NCBI RefSeq assembly: GCF_002999135.1
Contig: NZ_CP027229.1
Coordinates: 1,116,001 to 1,180,000, forward strand
Origin: Capnocytophaga sp. oral taxon 878
GTDB taxonomy: Bacteria > Bacteroidota > Bacteroidia > Flavobacteriales > Flavobacteriaceae
Direction of reading: 5' to 3'
Length of the DNA: 64,000 bases
The position numbers and the translations under genes are program-made. Shown piece by piece: positions 37,229 through 44,830 of the stretch. The notes beneath the pieces were generated by a model. That model saw only the letters and a program-made list of their open reading frames with translations, ran no database searches and had not been told where the DNA came from. How positions within the stretch are numbered: position 1 is the stretch's first letter; each line of letters opens with the position of its first letter.

Positions 37229-37753
37229 TTAATTGTTTTTTAATGTATATACCAATATCGTATGCCTCTCTCCTGTAAGTGGCATCAAAAAGTCCTCAAT
37301 AGTACATTGATAATCAAAACCGCATTTTTCAAGTACTCGCTGTGAGGCTACATTCTCCTTGTATGCACCTGCCCATAATCTACTAAAATGCTGTTGCTCA
37401 AAGGCGTATTGCACTACCCTTTGGGTAGCTTCTGTAACATAGCCTTTACCCCAAAAGTCTTCTCCAATCCAATAGCCTATTTCAGCTTCATTTTCACCTA
37501 CCCCAAGTCTACTCTCGCCCTGCAAAAGCAATCCCACACTACCAATAACCGTGTTATCAGGCAAACAAATAGCAAACGAACGAGGGCTGCGAAGTACATT
37601 TTCTATAATATCTCGGCTCTCCGCTACACTTTTGTGAGGCATCCAGCCGCACATCTTGCCTATAATAGGATTGTGCGCTTGTACGTATAAAGCTTCAGCA
37701 TCAGTAACTTCCCACCCCCGAAGCAAAAGGCGTGTCGTATAAAGTGTTTCCAT
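37229..37753 (-). CDS. GNAT acetyltransferase, RimJ/RimL type
   Basis: The 174-residue protein has the GNAT pattern LETLYTTRLLLRGWEVTDAE-like start, IGSVGLLLQ, EIGYWIGEDFWGKGYVTEAT (the acetyl-CoA loop is GKGYVTEA) and SQRVLEKCGFDYQCTI. Members acetylate N-terminal amines of ribosomal proteins, small metabolites or drugs; the substrate is unknown. It follows the small gene upstream by 7 bases on the same strand. Confidence 0.9.
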   Translation of the reverse strand: METLYTTRLLLRGWEVTDAEALYVQAHNPIIGKMCGWMPHKSVAESRDIIENVLRSPRSFAICLPDNTVIGSVGLLLQGESRLGVGENEAEIGYWIGEDFWGKGYVTEATQRVVQYAFEQQHFSRLWAGAYKENVASQRVLEKCGFDYQCTIEDFLMPLTGERHTILVYTLKNN

Positions 37754-37760
37754 AGTATTT

Positions 37761-38012
37761 TTAATAAGGATATCTCAACAATGCTTCTCGTAATCTATGT
37801 ACCAACTCTTCTGTGGCAACACATTCTATAGGAGTCAAATTATCCAATATCAGGGCTCTTTTTTCCAGATATTTCACACTATCCTCCCTATAAATAAAAT
37901 AGAAAACAGAAGCTATGTCTTCATAAAAATTCAACTTTTCTTTCAATATATTTAATATACTTTCATCTTTCCCAAAAGCAGGAGAATGAAGCTCTTCTTG
38001 CACTTTTGCCAC
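37761..38012 (-). CDS. Small MbcA/ParS-like protein at the integration junction
   Basis: The host-derived part begins at GTG 38012 (MAKVQEELHSPAFGKDESIL) and ends DNLTPIECVATEELVHRLREALLRYPY-type sequence, which resembles the C-terminal toxin-binding domain of Xre/MbcA/ParS antitoxins; that match is weak. A longer frame from ATG 38066 exists, but its first 15 residues are encoded by the integrative element (shared with the repeat at 47979). The -7 box it would use (GTAGTTTTGC, 38039-38030) is the att core. No partner toxin is adjacent. Confidence 0.55.
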   Translation of the reverse strand: MAKVQEELHSPAFGKDESILNILKEKLNFYEDIASVFYFIYREDSVKYLEKRALILDNLTPIECVATEELVHRLREALLRYPY

Positions 38013-38029
38013 AAAAGCTAATTTAAAAT

Positions 38030-38039
38030 GCAAAACTAC
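38030..38039 (-). other. Putative att core, left junction
   Basis: The minus strand reads GTAGTTTTGC, which fits the GTANNTTTGC core used by CTnDOT-type integrases. The repeat shared with the second junction starts 10 bases further left, at 38020. The same ten bases also make a -7 box (TAnnTTTG). Confidence 0.6.
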
Positions 38040-38273
38040 AAAAAATAATGTAATTAACTCATACAAAGAGGATTATTTTTTTGATAGGAAGATAAGAGAA
38101 GACAGAGTCTTAGACGATTTGGACAGGTTTTTTCAAAATTAGGTTTCTAAATCGTTACCTAATGACTTGAAAAAATATTTTCATTAGTAGGTTATATTTC
38201 AGTGTTTTACACCTTTTTTCATATTGTACAGTAACTTGATAAAAAGTACTTTCGCAAATTAAAAAATTAGAGT

Positions 38274-39509
38274 ATGAAAAAAGTAAAACGCTCAACCTTT
38301 AAGGTATTGTTTTACCTTAAAAAGAATGCCCCAAAGAAGAACGGTAAGGTTGCTATTATGGGGCGTATTACCATTGACAATCAAGTAGCTCAGTTTAGTA
38401 CAAAACTTGAAATCCTTCCACAGAAATGGGATTTGAAATACGGCAGAGTAACAGGTAAAACAGAGGAAGCTACCCAACTCAACAGAAAGCTGGAAGAGAT
38501 CCGCTCACGTATGGTTACTCATTATGAGGAGCTGATGAAGTACGAGGGAGTGGTTACTGCTCAGAAGCTAAAAGCCACTTTCCTAGGTATAGGAGTAATG
38601 GAAGATTCCTTGCTAAAAGTCTATGAGAAGTTCAAAGAGGACTTTGCTTTGATGGTAGAAAAAGGTGTTAGAAGTTGGAGAACACTTAATAAATACGAAA
38701 ATGTATACACTCATTTGAGCGAGTTTATCCAGTACAAATACCGTAGAAGTGATATTTCTTTCAAAGAGCTTACAGAAGACTTTATCAACGATTTTGACTT
38801 CTATCTTAGAGTCAATAAAAGTCTTACTCACAACACAATATGGGTTTATATGATGCCCCTTTGTAAAATGGTAGAAATAGCTATAGACAAGGGTATTATC
38901 TATCGCAATCCTTTTAAGAATTATATAAGTTCTATGGAGGAGAAAGATAGAGGCTATTTGCTTAGAGAGGAAGTAGAAACTCTTTTACAATATCACCCTA
39001 AGAGTGCTTCTGCTGAATTAGTACGGGACCTATTTGTGTTTAGTTGCTTTACAGGTTTTTCGTATATTGACATCAAACAGCTCAAGAAAAGTCACTTACA
39101 ATCGTTCTTTGACGGCAACAAATGGCTTATCAAACGACGTCAGAAATCCGATGTGCCCTGTAATGTACGTTTGTTGGATATAGCCGAGAAAATTATTGAA
39201 AAATATGAGGGTACAACTCGTACAGAGGCACTATTTCCTACACCCTCCAATGCTAATTGCAACCTCCTGATTAAAAAGATGATGAAAGATTGTAACATCA
39301 TTCGTGAAAAACCTATCTCCTTTCACTGGGCACGCCATACCTTTGGTACTCTGTTCTTAACAGAAGGGGTTCCCTTGGAAAGCGTTAGCAAGATGATGGG
39401 ACATAAGAATATCAAAACCACCCAGATTTATGCTAAAATCACCAATGAGAAAATTAGCAAGGATATGGAAATTGCTGCCGAACGATTAAAGAATTTAAAG
39501 ATAGGCTAA
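38274..39509 (+). CDS. int: Tyrosine recombinase/integrase, IntDOT-like, copy A
   Basis: The 411-residue integrase has an N-terminal arm-binding region (residues 1-100), a SAM-like core-binding domain (about 110-210), and a catalytic domain with HWARHTFGTLFL (His351, Arg354), GHKNIKTTQIYAKI (His377, nucleophile Tyr386). The position of catalytic Arg I reads TGFSYID (Ser263); loss of that Arg is a known property of the CTnDOT integrase. It should catalyse integration and excision at GTANNTTTGC-type sites. A near -7 box (TACTTTCG, 38247) precedes it. Confidence 0.93.
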   Translation: MKKVKRSTFKVLFYLKKNAPKKNGKVAIMGRITIDNQVAQFSTKLEILPQKWDLKYGRVTGKTEEATQLNRKLEEIRSRMVTHYEELMKYEGVVTAQKLKATFLGIGVMEDSLLKVYEKFKEDFALMVEKGVRSWRTLNKYENVYTHLSEFIQYKYRRSDISFKELTEDFINDFDFYLRVNKSLTHNTIWVYMMPLCKMVEIAIDKGIIYRNPFKNYISSMEEKDRGYLLREEVETLLQYHPKSASAELVRDLFVFSCFTGFSYIDIKQLKKSHLQSFFDGNKWLIKRRQKSDVPCNVRLLDIAEKIIEKYEGTTRTEALFPTPSNANCNLLIKKMMKDCNIIREKPISFHWARHTFGTLFLTEGVPLESVSKMMGHKNIKTTQIYAKITNEKISKDMEIAAERLKNLKIG

Positions 39510-39532
39510 CTAACAAATTTCTTCTTAGAATT

Positions 39533-39582
39533 AAAATCCATTGATAACATTTCAAAAAGAGATGTGTCAATGGATTTTTTTG
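39533..39582. terminator. Terminator after int, copy A (possibly bidirectional)
   Basis: The stem AAATCCATTGATAACATTTC pairs with GATGTGTCAATGGATTT and is followed by T7; A/T on both sides allow function in either direction. An equivalent lies at 49492-49542. Confidence 0.75.
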
Positions 39583-39735
39583 TTGCCTTACAGAAAGCTA
39601 TTAGAAGAGAAAAAGACTTCAACAAATAAGGAAAAGGGTATTCGTTTGTCACAAATAGAAATACGTCATTAAGACTTACCTATTTTCCCTGTTTTAAACA
39701 CTTAAGGCACGTAATGGCGGTTCGTTGTTCGAGTG

Positions 39736-39743
39736 CAAAGGTA
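39736..39743 (-). promoter_or_regulatory. Minus-strand -7 box facing the int terminator, copy A
   Basis: TACCTTTG on the minus strand, conserved in copy B at 49697-49704. Transcription would run left to the terminator at 39582 without crossing any ORF, which suggests a short RNA of about 150-200 bases antisense to nothing annotated. Confidence 0.45.
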
Positions 39744-39760
39744 TTTCTGTGTTCTTAACG

Positions 39761-39856
39761 CTTCTTGCAAGGTCAAGCCCGATGGGGTTTCAAAAAAATC
39801 TCCAGCCCTTGTCCGTTGTCCTGCGGGTAGTATTTTTTTGAAAAACCTTGCAGAAG
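39761..39856. ncRNA. Conserved long hairpin region between int and ssb, copy A
   Basis: CTTCTTGCAAGGT with TTTCAAAAAAATCT pairs with AGTATTTTTTTGAAA and ACCTTGCAGAAG across a GC-rich centre (CCCTTGTCCGTTGTCCTGCGGG). The whole region is kept in both copies (copy B 49722-49817). It could be a structured RNA, an attenuator, or part of a DNA processing site; I cannot tell which. Confidence 0.45.
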
Positions 39857-40078
39857 CTAAACACAGACCTTTTATGGCACTCGAAACGAAACCAGCTCAT
39901 TCCGACCTTTAAGCGAATAAAAAAAATGTCAAATATGAGAAAAATGCCGCTTCTTACAGATTGTTTTTTGAAACGAATACCGCTTTTCCTCCCATTGTCG
40001 AATAAAAAATTTCAAAAAGACAACCTAAAAGTCAAAAATCGTGCGTATCGTGTCCAAAAAAGCCGTAAAGCTGCATAA
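39848..40078 (+). CDS. Possible small basic protein, copy A
   Basis: A 76-codon frame; a likelier start is MSNMRKMPLLTDCF at 39926 (51 residues). The product is very basic (VKNRAYRVQKSRKAA end). In copy B three of the four differences change the protein (V-K to A-E, K to T), so purifying selection is not evident. It may be a chance frame in the 590-base int-ssb gap. Confidence 0.3.
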   Translation: MQKLNTDLLWHSKRNQLIPTFKRIKKMSNMRKMPLLTDCFLKRIPLFLPLSNKKFQKDNLKVKNRAYRVQKSRKAA

Positions 40079-40098
40079 AACTCCTAAAATGCAACAAG

Positions 40099-40434
40099 AT
40101 GAAAAAAGAACCCTGTATCGCAACCAAATTCGTGTCTCACGAAATAAGCCCCTTAGAACATCTGAAAGACTGCCAAGTCTATCAGCTCCGTGTAAAACTC
40201 AATAGCGGAGAGAAACTCACCCGAACAGAGAAAAATTGGATTACCCAAGCGGTCAATAGTAACTGCTTTTTCAGAAATGCTATCCCCTTATTGGGCTACC
40301 GATTTGACTTTTCCGATGTACTGAAAAAGTTCATTGTAAAGCAGTATAATACTTGGTATGAATACTATGCTATCGACCGCACCAGCCTCCGTGCCTATCT
40401 TTATGGGCGCATAGACCAAATAGTAGAAATTTAG
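40099..40434 (+). CDS. Conserved element protein of unknown function, copy A
   Basis: The 111-residue protein is identical in both copies despite third-position changes in the DNA, which shows selection. It is rich in aromatic and basic residues (KNWITQAVNSNCFFRNAIPL, then KQYNTWYEYYAIDRTSLRAY). Proteins like it sit before ssb in related Bacteroidetes elements, to my recollection. No known domain is recognised. The gap to ssb is 25 bases. Confidence 0.75.
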   Translation: MKKEPCIATKFVSHEISPLEHLKDCQVYQLRVKLNSGEKLTRTEKNWITQAVNSNCFFRNAIPLLGYRFDFSDVLKKFIVKQYNTWYEYYAIDRTSLRAYLYGRIDQIVEI

Positions 40435-40459
40435 TAACCTAATAACAAATAGAACCCTT

Positions 40460-40894
40460 ATGAATATCGTAGGAAGACTTACCGAAAATGCACAAGTGCA
40501 AACCCTATCAAATGGCAAACAAGTCGTTAATTTCTCTGTAGCAGTGAACGACAATTACCGAAACAAAGCAGGTGAAAACGTACAACAAACCTCCTTTTTT
40601 GACTGTGCTTATTGGCTCAGTACGGGGGTTGCTCCGTATCTTACCAAAGGCACATTAGTTGAATTGGAAGGACGAGTATCGGCACGAGCGTGGCTCAATC
40701 GTGAGGGAGAACCTCAAGCAGGCTTGAACTTTCACACCTCCAAAATCAAATTCCACTTTAGCAAGAAAGCAGAAGTAACACCTAATACCTCTGCAAGTGA
40801 GACAAATAACGCAAATGCTATAACACCTTTGCCAAAGCCACAAGTCACAGCAGGGCAAGTCGCAGAGGAAGACGAGGACGATTTGCCTTTCTAA
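40460..40894 (+). CDS. ssb: Single-stranded DNA-binding protein, copy A
   Basis: The 144-residue protein has an OB fold over residues 1-100 (MNIVGRLTENAQVQTLSNGK, VVNFSVAVNDNYRNKAGE, LVELEGRVSARAWLNREGEP). The tail is acidic and ends DEDDLPF, the C-terminal tip that recruits repair and replication partners. Element-borne SSBs protect the transferred single strand. It is identical in copy B at protein level. Confidence 0.92.
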   Translation: MNIVGRLTENAQVQTLSNGKQVVNFSVAVNDNYRNKAGENVQQTSFFDCAYWLSTGVAPYLTKGTLVELEGRVSARAWLNREGEPQAGLNFHTSKIKFHFSKKAEVTPNTSASETNNANAITPLPKPQVTAGQVAEEDEDDLPF

Positions 40895-40923
40895 ATGTAT
40901 AACCCTTTAAAATTGGACAGAAA

Positions 40924-41370
40924 ATGAATATCAGCAAAATACCTACAACACACCTATTGGTACAAGCGTATACCAATAGCGATTGGGATAGTTGCGACTT
41001 TGCCCTTATCACCCTTACCGAGCAATGGCTTGAGAAAGTGAAAAAAGTAGCCCAACAAGTAGCTACCCTAAAGAGCGACCCCGATTTTGTAAACCTTAGT
41101 TTCTATGAGGCAAGAACCGATTTTTATACCCTCAGCGATGAGGAACAACCCGATTTATCCTTTTTGGAAGAACGTACTTGGGCTTTTGTGGAACTCACTG
41201 AGGAGGAATTAGCCTCTTTCAATACGCCTGAAAGCCGTTTGGATATTTACCGAAGCGTATTTACCCGATACGATGATTTCTATATAAAAGCCTATGGAAA
41301 ATACTCTTCCGATGAGTATTGGACAGATGACATCCGTTTTGATGAACTTTTTAAAACCTTTGAAAAATGA
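40924..41370 (+). CDS. Acidic hypothetical element protein, copy A
   Basis: The 148-residue acidic protein has a motif-poor sequence with EEQPDLSFLEERTWAFVELT and a C-terminus YGKYSSDEYWTDDIRFDELF. Its stop overlaps the next start (ATGA). Copy B differs at seven residues, mostly conservative. The function is unknown; its position between ssb and the PRTRC genes is constant. Confidence 0.75.
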   Translation: MNISKIPTTHLLVQAYTNSDWDSCDFALITLTEQWLEKVKKVAQQVATLKSDPDFVNLSFYEARTDFYTLSDEEQPDLSFLEERTWAFVELTEEELASFNTPESRLDIYRSVFTRYDDFYIKAYGKYSSDEYWTDDIRFDELFKTFEK

Positions 41371-41573
41371 TAATAACAGACCTCAATGGTGCTCCTATAG
41401 AGGTAACCGACCTTGATAAAGCCTTAGCGCAAGCCGATAGCTTTAGAGGCTATAAGCATACTGACAACACTCACAAGGCGTTAGATAAGAGGCTAAAAGC
41501 CTATTGGCAGGACTTATATATTAAACTAAAGCAACTCAAAGAAGCCCAAAACTCAACCCTTAATAAAACCTAA
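41367..41573 (+). CDS. Small hypothetical element protein, copy A
   Basis: The 68-residue protein (MIITDLNGAPIEVTDLDKAL, then DSFRGYKHTDNTHKALDKRL, YWQDLYIKLKQLKEAQ) overlaps the preceding gene by 4 bases. It is identical in copy B. It resembles small partners found with PRTRC-type cassettes in other Bacteroidetes elements, but I cannot name a family. Confidence 0.7.
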   Translation: MIITDLNGAPIEVTDLDKALAQADSFRGYKHTDNTHKALDKRLKAYWQDLYIKLKQLKEAQNSTLNKT

Positions 41574-41579
41574 CAGCCT

Positions 41580-41813
41580 ATGGAAAGCGTTTACTTAGTC
41601 TATAAGACTGATAGCTGGCACTATATGAGTAGCTGTGTCCTTATGCAAGTATGCACAAGCAAGTACAAAGCAATCGAAGTGATAAAAGCCTATTGCAAGC
41701 GGTACAAGCTACCCTTTACCCAAGACGACCTAACCAACTTGCAATGGTACGACCAAACCCAATGTAGCAAAAGAAGCATTGAGTTTGAGATAGAACCCCA
41801 AGAAGTAGTTTAA
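41580..41813 (+). CDS. Small hypothetical element protein, copy A
   Basis: The 77-residue protein contains four Cys and a KAIEVIKAYCKRYKLPFTQD helix. It begins 6 bases after the preceding stop. Copy B differs only by Cys to Arg at one position (SSCVLM against SSRVLM). No family is recognised. Confidence 0.65.
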   Translation: MESVYLVYKTDSWHYMSSCVLMQVCTSKYKAIEVIKAYCKRYKLPFTQDDLTNLQWYDQTQCSKRSIEFEIEPQEVV

Positions 41814-41832
41814 CCTAAAAAAGAGTATCCTA

Positions 41833-42048
41833 ATGAACACACTCAAACAGCCCTTAGTAACCGACACCCAAGCCCTGTCCTATATAGGGATAATCATCCG
41901 AACTTTTGAACCACTGCACTTTATGAACCTTAGCGACCAAGACCGAGAGGCTACCCTCAAAGCCCGACGAGCCTTAGAAGCTATCGTAAAGGCAAACGGC
42001 TACACAGTGAGTTATCGCACTGAAAACACTATCAAAAAAGCCCCTTAA
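41833..42048 (+). CDS. Small hypothetical element protein, copy A, shorter C-terminus
   Basis: The 71-residue protein (TDTQALSYIGIIIRTFEPLH, FMNLSDQDREATLKARRALE) ends IKKAP. In copy B one extra A in an A run shifts the frame and lengthens the end by 12 residues (KSPLKDKDIKTEVLI). Which version is ancestral cannot be told here. The function is unknown. Confidence 0.65.
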   Translation: MNTLKQPLVTDTQALSYIGIIIRTFEPLHFMNLSDQDREATLKARRALEAIVKANGYTVSYRTENTIKKAP

Positions 42049-42096
42049 AAGATAAGGATATAAAAAAGAAGTATTAATTTAAAAACGAAGTATCCA

Positions 42097-42594
42097 ATGG
42101 AAACCCATTTTTTCAATCAAATTGCTCAGTTAGCCATACAAGGCAAACTGCACTTAGTCATAACCCAAGAAGCAAATAGCCAGCTTGTTGTATCGGTATT
42201 GCTTGAGAATGAACAATGCTCAGACCCTGCCAAGCACCTTTTGCCTCCCTTAGTACTTAGAGGTACAGCCGAAGAATTAGATGCAGGCTTTTTTCAAAGC
42301 ATCACCCAACCCTTAGAAGAAACCTCCTCTCTGTTTGTGAATATGGAGCAGTACATCGAGGCGCAAAAGCAAGCCCAAAGGCAATCAGCTATGGAGAAAG
42401 AAAAAGCCGAGAAACAACAAAAGAAATACGATGAGGCTATGAAAAAAGTAGCTGATTTAGAAGCGCAGGGCAAGTACCGAGAAGCGTGGTCAAAACTACC
42501 TCCTCCCGATGAGTTCCCTAACTATGCCGATAAAATCCGCAAAAAAAGGTCAGAACTATCCACACACTTTGCCCCTACATTGTTTGAAGAATAA
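42097..42594 (+). CDS. PRTRC system protein E, copy A
   Basis: The 165-residue protein matches PRTRC protein E: METHFFNQIAQLAIQGKLHL, then LLPPLVLRGTAEELDAGFF, a charged coiled coil (about residues 88-130, QAQRQSAMEKEKAEKQQKKY) and a C-terminal SKLPPPDEFPNYADKIRKKR. PRTRC (ParB-related, ThiF-related) cassettes occur on plasmids and ICEs; their mechanism is unknown. It is identical in copy B. The gap to protein C is 27 bases. Confidence 0.85.
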   Translation: METHFFNQIAQLAIQGKLHLVITQEANSQLVVSVLLENEQCSDPAKHLLPPLVLRGTAEELDAGFFQSITQPLEETSSLFVNMEQYIEAQKQAQRQSAMEKEKAEKQQKKYDEAMKKVADLEAQGKYREAWSKLPPPDEFPNYADKIRKKRSELSTHFAPTLFEE

Positions 42595-42621
42595 GTATTA
42601 ACCCCTAAAAAAAGTATTGTT

Positions 42622-42840
42622 ATGCTCATAGCTACCCAACTGAAAAGAATGTTTGTCTTTGAAGAAAACCGACAAACTATCCACCTTGCCGACCCTAATC
42701 CATCGTGGTCAGTAGAGCAAGTCAAGAATTTTTACAGCACCCATTACCCCCTGCTCACCAATGCCAAAGCAGGCACACCTTACGTAGAGGGAGACAGCGT
42801 TGTCTATCCCCTACAAATCACAATGGGTACAAAAGGCTAA
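42622..42840 (+). CDS. PRTRC system protein C, copy A
   Basis: The 72-residue protein has the PRTRC C pattern: KRMFVFEENRQTIHLADPNP, WSVEQVKNFYSTHYPLLTNA, then VEGDSVVYPLQITMGTKG. It looks like a small beta-grasp or ubiquitin-like fold, which would suit a ThiF/E1-like partner; this is inference. It is identical in copy B. Confidence 0.85.
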   Translation: MLIATQLKRMFVFEENRQTIHLADPNPSWSVEQVKNFYSTHYPLLTNAKAGTPYVEGDSVVYPLQITMGTKG

Positions 42841-42940
42841 ATCTCTACTAATTCTAAAGCTATGAGCCTTGTAAAACAGCTTAAAACAAGGCTTATAGCT
42901 AAAATTACAAACATTATCAAAAACTAAAAACAAACTAAAA

Positions 42941-44104
42941 ATGTATGCAACAGCAATCCCAACAAACCCTCGCACCCATACAAAGCGAAGCACAGAGAGA
43001 ACTCTACCGCAGGTTAAGAGAGTTTTCCAAAGCAGTCCAACGCCCCAAAGACCGCTCACAGATACGTCAAGAACAGCAACAAGTAGCCCCGAAAACTCTT
43101 TTGCCAATGGTTTTCTAAAAACGACCTTTCCTCCTAAAGTGTATCATTCAAGCAAGCACATCATTTTTAGTGGAGAGGAGCAGGCACAGCTAAAAACCAC
43201 TCTCAAGTGTTCCCTTGCTCAAATGGCAGACCATTACGGCTTTACTCCCTTTCCCATAGAGCAGTACGACCTTTCTTGTGGGATTGCCTTAGCCCTTTCT
43301 TACAGCCAAGAGCAAATCAAAAAGAGAGATACCAAAGGTACTTTCTGTGAACTAAAAGTATTGAAAGCCCCCAATAGCGATGCTTTTTTCTCTTGCGAAG
43401 AACGTTTTTATTTGCCTAACGAAGTGTTTTTTGTCCCTCTGCAACCGCTTTATAGACTTCTGAAAGTACATAAAAACAAACCACTTTATGAACTATTTTT
43501 ATCGGTATATGCCTACCTAAACCAACGTACTTTTATAGCAAACTATGTACAAGAAGATTGTTTTGTGGCTTATGCCTATGAAATGTTGCAAGATTGTATT
43601 AGCCAAGACTATGAAGAAATAGCAGAAAGAGACCACCTCCTGCACCTTTTAAAGCAGGCACAACAAATAGGTACTATTCTTTCCAAAAAGATACGCAACC
43701 CTTGCCATTTAGACTTTTTTCAAAGGCGTATAGACCGATTTATTCCTAAGAATGATTTAGAAGCCGAATGCCTTGCCCTCTCACAAGCCTTTTATACCTT
43801 GTGGCAGGATTTTCCTAACCACTCTATCTATACCCATTTGCACAGAGCAGAGGGCTATGAGCAAGGTGAAGAAGAACTTTTTGAGGTAGAGAAATACCTA
43901 TCTTTTGTCTATGAAGACCAAAGCGACCTATTCCATACCTATCTTTTAGATTGGCTCAATGGAGAATACTCCCAATGTAGTGAGATAGAACTCCCTACCA
44001 TTTACAAACATTTCAACAGCACAACACCCCCTGCTAACTTTGATTTTGAACAGCGTTTCTTTCCTCTCTTAACCAAACTTATAACCCTTTTAAACCGCAT
44101 TTAA
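42941..44104 (+). CDS. PRTRC system protein F, copy A
   Basis: The 387-residue protein sits in the place of PRTRC F between C and B. The first 60 residues are Thr/Ser/Pro/Arg-rich and look unlike the rest; a different +1 frame over the same bases (ATG 42945, 56 codons, about 42945-43115) reads as a helical Gln/Arg-rich peptide. The body (from SKHIIFSGEEQAQLKTTLKC) is Leu/Phe-rich and helical. The true start may lie near 43090. Copy B is 98% alike. Confidence 0.7.
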   Translation: MYATAIPTNPRTHTKRSTERTLPQVKRVFQSSPTPQRPLTDTSRTATSSPENSFANGFLKTTFPPKVYHSSKHIIFSGEEQAQLKTTLKCSLAQMADHYGFTPFPIEQYDLSCGIALALSYSQEQIKKRDTKGTFCELKVLKAPNSDAFFSCEERFYLPNEVFFVPLQPLYRLLKVHKNKPLYELFLSVYAYLNQRTFIANYVQEDCFVAYAYEMLQDCISQDYEEIAERDHLLHLLKQAQQIGTILSKKIRNPCHLDFFQRRIDRFIPKNDLEAECLALSQAFYTLWQDFPNHSIYTHLHRAEGYEQGEEELFEVEKYLSFVYEDQSDLFHTYLLDWLNGEYSQCSEIELPTIYKHFNSTTPPANFDFEQRFFPLLTKLITLLNRI

Positions 44105-44105
44105 A

Positions 44106-44828
44106 ATGAAATACACAGACCTCACCCCAGAAGTAGGGGAAGTATATCGCCCTACATCAGCACTTGTTTTTTACGAAGATAGTAACCGCTACAACCCACA
44201 GAGTTATGTAGAGTACTTACACCTTGATAGCAATGGTAACCCTACAAGCGCACAACCGCTTACCCTCGACCAAGCGCAAGCACTTGCCAAAACGCTCACC
44301 TGCCAAAAAGAGCAAGCACAAGCCTTTTTAGTCCCCAAAGGTATTATTCCTCGCAGGGTGCTCCATCTATCCCATAAAGGCGAGGGGCAGGCTGTTTGGT
44401 ACTCTAAAACACAAAAAAAGCAGTTGTTTTTTGCTTCCTCCCTCGCTATAGAAAGCAAAGAAGTAAGTATACCTCCTCTGTTGTGGAAAGCTACCCCCAA
44501 GAGCCTTTGGATATATGCCTTAGCCAAAAACCAAAAGCCACACCTTAATACACCTCTGTGCTATGCGCCTTTTTTCAACATCTATGAAAATGGCAATGTG
44601 TGTATGGGGTCAGTGCAGGTAAATGAGCGTAAAGCCTCTTGCTTAGAAGACTTTATCACCCAATGGGAAGATTATTTTTTCAATAGCTATTTTTCTCATC
44701 AATTAGGCTCATATCCTATAACCAAAATACCCTTAATAACCCTTTGGCAGAAACTCACTCAAAGTAATAAGCCTTTTCCTTGCGAACTGCTCAATCCCAA
44801 TCACCTCACCTTACAACAAATCCTATAA
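44106..44828 (+). CDS. PRTRC system protein B, copy A
   Basis: The 240-residue protein matches PRTRC B: PTSALVFYEDSNRYNPQSYV, VPKGIIPRRVLHLSHKGEGQ, AVWYSKTQKKQLFFAS, and LCYAPFFNIYENGNVCMGSV. The last segment resembles part of an E2/RWD-like fold, which would fit cooperation with the ThiF protein that follows (inference). It starts one base after F and ends 2 bases before ThiF. Confidence 0.85.
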   Translation: MKYTDLTPEVGEVYRPTSALVFYEDSNRYNPQSYVEYLHLDSNGNPTSAQPLTLDQAQALAKTLTCQKEQAQAFLVPKGIIPRRVLHLSHKGEGQAVWYSKTQKKQLFFASSLAIESKEVSIPPLLWKATPKSLWIYALAKNQKPHLNTPLCYAPFFNIYENGNVCMGSVQVNERKASCLEDFITQWEDYFFNSYFSHQLGSYPITKIPLITLWQKLTQSNKPFPCELLNPNHLTLQQIL

Positions 44829-44830
44829 CA

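Noticed and set aside
42811..43107. 98-codon minus-strand frame present in both elements (also 52772-53068)
   Set aside because: It lies opposite PRTRC C and F with Cys/Val/Phe-rich composition typical of a shadow frame; its conservation follows from the repeat.
44780..44830. 17-residue extension of ThiF in copy A
   Set aside because: It overlaps gene B, is absent from copy B, and MKQSTNTLNP at 44831 aligns with the copy B start.
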